A DNA stretch of 64,000 bases from Cupriavidus pauculus (GTDB taxonomy: Bacteria > Pseudomonadota > Gammaproteobacteria > Burkholderiales > Burkholderiaceae), in NCBI RefSeq assembly GCF_022179805.1, contig NZ_BPUO01000005.1, forward strand, positions 1 to 64,000, written 5' to 3'. Of the stretch, positions 61,658-64,000 are shown one piece after another. The position numbers were made by a program, and so were the translations under genes. The notes beneath the pieces are model-generated. The model ran no database searches. It was not told the origin of the DNA and worked only from the letters and a program-made list of their open reading frames with translations. The first letter of the stretch is position 1. Each line of letters starts with the position of its first letter.

Positions 61658-62258
61658 GGTGATTCCTAGGGTCGAAGGGCTCGATTGAGCTGATAGGGCG
61701 GCGGTCCGTTGTGATGGCATTGGCACGACGCAGTCCTCATCGTAGGAACTCCGCCGGTCTGACGGAAGATCCAGGAAGGTGCTCACAGTGTTGTCCGCGC
61801 CGCACCATTCCCATTCGATACGATTGCCCCGTGTATGCGACGCAGCCCGAGACCAGACCCGCCATTCTCCCTATGGAAGCGATCGAACATCCGAACTTAA
61901 AGCCATTCTGACTGGCCGGATTGCCAAAACTGCCCTGTACAACACGGGTGCATTGCTTATCGCGGGGCCATGCACTACAGCAGCACCGTCAGCACCTTGA
62001 ACCGCATCGGCAGCGCGGCGGGTAGCGCGCCCGCCAGCAACAGGCTGGCCGAGTCGGGCTTCATATTTAAGCGGACTATTTAGTATCCGCGGCAACGTCA
62101 GTCCAGAGTTGTCGGCTTTCGGCAATGTGGTGGTTCGCATCGGACCAACCGGCAAACAGCCTTTAGGCCCCTAGCATTCCTGGGCCCAGCGCTCGTCCAT
62201 GCCATTGACAACCGCAATGGGACGATTTCCATCGTCGAGCCGAAGCCACCAACCACGG
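61658..62258. other. 601-bp gap, no supported gene
   Basis: A 29-codon frame on the minus strand (61975-62064; MKPDSASLLLAGALPAALP) has the look of a truncated start of a membrane protein, but nothing follows. The remainder shows no recognisable feature. Confidence 0.35.
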
Positions 62259-62846
62259 TCAGATGCGCGCGGCTTTCAGCATCGACCGCAGTGACAAGCC
62301 GATCAGGTCGCCTGCCGACGGACCGGCGTGGAATTGCAGCGCGATCCCGAAAGTCAGCTCCATGACGAGCGCGCCCAGTTCCAGCGGCGTGGCGGGCGCG
62401 CGTCCGGCGGGAAAGATCCGCGTGACGATCATGCCGACCTTGTTCCACTGGTCGGTGAACATCCCGGTATGGCGCGCGGTCAGTGCCGCATCCTGCTTTG
62501 CGTGGCGGATCAGGTCCAGGATCAACGAGCGCGGACCCGGCTCACGTGACGTCTCGGTGGACCACTTGCAGATGGCGTCGATTAGCGCCTCGGGGTCGTC
62601 GATCCCCTGCACGGCCTGTTCAAGCTCGGCGGCATCACGAAAGCTCACGTCCTCCACGAACTGCAGGAAGATGTCTTCCTTCGACACGAAGTTCGAGTAG
62701 AACGCGCCCTTCGTGAAGCCCGCCTCCTCGACGATGCGATCGATCGTGGCGCCGCCCAGGCCGTCGCTCGCGAAGACCTTGCCCGCGGCGGCCAGCAGCT
62801 TTTCGCGCGTCAGCGCGCGGCTTTCCTGTCTTGTCAAACGTGCCAT
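62259..62846 (-). CDS. TetR-family efflux regulator
   Basis: This 195-residue TetR protein has its helix-turn-helix at about 12-60 (REKLLAAAGKVFASDGLGGA; ATIDRIVEEAGFTKGAFYSN). It lies 45 bp behind an HlyD/EmrA-type gene on the same strand, so it is probably the last gene of an efflux operon and its repressor. The promoter it controls would be upstream of the transporter gene, beyond the right edge. Confidence 0.88.
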   Translation of the reverse strand: MARLTRQESRALTREKLLAAAGKVFASDGLGGATIDRIVEEAGFTKGAFYSNFVSKEDIFLQFVEDVSFRDAAELEQAVQGIDDPEALIDAICKWSTETSREPGPRSLILDLIRHAKQDAALTARHTGMFTDQWNKVGMIVTRIFPAGRAPATPLELGALVMELTFGIALQFHAGPSAGDLIGLSLRSMLKAARI

Positions 62847-62891
62847 CGATGTCGAAGTTCCCGGACCTGCTGTTCGTCATGCTCCCGACGG

Positions 62892-63929
62892 TCACAAACG
62901 CACGTGCACGGTGGGAACCACGGACATGCCGATACGCAGGTCGCGCGCGGCAGCCTGGCCGCTGTCGATGCGGATCTTCACCGGCACGCGCTGCACCACC
63001 TTCGTAAAGTTGCCGGTGGCATTGTCCGGCGCGATCGGCGAGAACGCGATGCCGCTGGCGGGCGCGACACTCTCCACATGACCGCGCAACTCGATGCCCG
63101 GCAGCATGTCCACCGCGATTGTAACGGCTTGGCCGGCCCGCACGCGGCGCAACTGCGTCTCGCGGAAGTTCGCCTCGATGTATGCGTCCTTGAGCGGCAC
63201 CACGGCCAGCAGCGGCGCGCCGACGTTGACATAGGCGCCCACGCGCAGCGTGCGATGCCCCACCATACCGCCGATGGGCGCGGTGATGCGCGTGTACGAC
63301 AGGTTCAGGCGCGCGGCGTCCAGCGCGGCCATCGCCTTCTCCAGGCTGGCCTCGGCCTGCTTCTGCTGGGCCTGCAGCACGCCGGCCTGGTGCTGTGCGG
63401 CATCGCGCGCCGACGCATGCTCGGTACGGCGCGCCACGGCCACCTGCAACTGCGATTGCGACTGCTGCCGCTCCTGCACCGTGCCGGAACCGTCGACCGC
63501 CAGGTTGGCGTAGCGCCGCGCGTCGGCCTCGGCGAAAGTGATCGACGCGTTGTCGGCGGAAATCGCCGCGTCGCCCTGCCGGATCACGCTCACCTGCTGC
63601 TGTTGCGCCGCCTTCAGGCGCAGCAGGTCAGCACGCGCGTTGTTCACGTCCGCGGTGGCGCTGGCCACCGCCACCACGAAATCGCGGTCGTCGATGGTAG
63701 CCAGCAGCTGGCCCTGCTTCACTATCTGGTTGTCTTCCACCAGCACCTGGGCAATCTGGCCGGCGATGCGCGGCGCCACGAAGGTGGAGTCCGCGCGCAC
63801 GTAGGCGTCGGTCGTGGATTGCGTGGCACCGCGACCCTCGTCGCGGAAGTAGAGATAGGCCGTTGCGGCAAGTGCGCAGCCAAGGACGGCCCAGACGGCG
63901 ATCTTTGCGGGGCGGGGGAGCATCTTCAT
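62892..63929 (-). CDS. HlyD/EmrA-family efflux adaptor
   Basis: This 345-residue membrane-fusion protein has one N-terminal membrane anchor (KIAVWAVLGCALAATAYLYF), the lipoyl-like start (VRADSTFVAPRIAGQIAQVL), a long Gln/Ala-rich coiled-coil hairpin (about 85-205), and a beta-barrel end. It links an inner-membrane exporter to an outer-membrane channel. Its ATG overlaps the stop of the preceding gene (ATGA), so it is co-translated with the transporter at the right edge. Confidence 0.9.
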   Translation of the reverse strand: MKMLPRPAKIAVWAVLGCALAATAYLYFRDEGRGATQSTTDAYVRADSTFVAPRIAGQIAQVLVEDNQIVKQGQLLATIDDRDFVVAVASATADVNNARADLLRLKAAQQQQVSVIRQGDAAISADNASITFAEADARRYANLAVDGSGTVQERQQSQSQLQVAVARRTEHASARDAAQHQAGVLQAQQKQAEASLEKAMAALDAARLNLSYTRITAPIGGMVGHRTLRVGAYVNVGAPLLAVVPLKDAYIEANFRETQLRRVRAGQAVTIAVDMLPGIELRGHVESVAPASGIAFSPIAPDNATGNFTKVVQRVPVKIRIDSGQAAARDLRIGMSVVPTVHVRL

Positions 63930-64000
63930 AAGTGGATAGGCTTGTGCACTTTGGGCGGAGCGATGTAGTGCAGGTTCAGGACGAAGGGCACCAGGGCCAC
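63926..64000 (-). CDS. C-terminal end of a transporter, cut by window edge
   Basis: Only the last 24 codons are inside the window (VALVPFVLNLHYIAPPKVH, then KPIHL and stop). A hydrophobic end followed by a short basic tail, immediately before an EmrA-type gene with a 4-bp overlap, fits the end of a DHA2/EmrB-type MFS exporter. The identity is inferred mainly from context. Confidence 0.5.
   Translation of the reverse strand: MALVPFVLNLHYIAPPKVHKPIHL

Noticed and set aside
1..64000. CRISPR arrays, tRNA or rRNA genes
   Set aside because: No regularly spaced identical repeats of 24-40 bp and no tRNA or rRNA consensus were found on reading the sequence.

Overview
The window looks like an accessory replicon (chromid or megaplasmid) of a GC-rich Burkholderiaceae betaproteobacterium, most likely Cupriavidus or Ralstonia. 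This is inferred from the gene families and codon style: an Omp32-type porin, paired DUF1254 proteins, a SulP/DUF2252/outer-membrane transporter set, a formylglycine-enzyme/sulfatase operon, and many LysR, TetR and GntR regulators. No rRNA, tRNA, CRISPR array or replication genes were seen. The content is catabolic, transport and regulatory, with several patches of decayed genes.

Region 1-3.8 kb is a toxin-antitoxin island. It holds an intact hipB-hipA pair with an unusual cluster of repeated operator-like motifs upstream, then a decayed PD-(D/E)XK protein, a broken hicA-hicB pair and a glutathione S-transferase tail. Region 3.8-15.3 kb is a coherent catabolic locus. A HisN-type phosphatase diverges from a HisD-like dehydrogenase, followed by a LysR regulator, a polyamine-type ABC importer (binding protein, ATPase, and one polypeptide carrying both permease halves), a DadA-like FAD oxidase, an FCD-type GntR regulator, RidA and a broken aspartase. 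It probably imports and oxidises an amino-alcohol or amine such as histidinol. Region 15.3-18 kb has an IS66-type remnant, an amber-interrupted XRE regulator with a perfect operator, and a patatin-like lipoprotein.

Region 18-22 kb carries a SulP permease, a broken DUF2252 gene and an outer-membrane transporter. Region 22-27.5 kb is one very large protein joining a Ser/Thr-kinase-like domain, an AAA ATPase module, GAF, PAS and a histidine kinase. Region 28.6-35.3 kb, on the minus strand, has an Old Yellow Enzyme reductase, a molybdenum hydroxylase (IorA/IorB type) with its triheme cytochrome c, and an MFS exporter. Region 35.4-45.6 kb has two convergent DUF1254/DUF1214 proteins, a porin, an MFS importer, and an operon of GMC oxidoreductase plus a split ThDP decarboxylase (ComD/ComE-like) beside a Crp-type regulator.

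Region 46-51.4 kb is a sulfatase operon: formylglycine-generating enzyme, HAD lipoprotein phosphatase, Cys-type arylsulfatase and an amber-split DUF4239 membrane protein. The remainder (52-64 kb) is a set of small units: TetR plus alpha/beta hydrolase (twice, each with a visible operator), a VIT-like membrane protein with a partner beta-rich protein, a zinc alcohol dehydrogenase, a Ca2+/H+ exchanger, a nitroreductase, and a TetR/HlyD/MFS efflux set running off the right edge.

Two patterns cross the window. First, four decayed genes carry an in-frame TAG, three of them where Gln is expected. Second, at least three families of short dispersed repeats occur in the gaps (copies at 3665/16390, 35773/52051 and 27941/60487).
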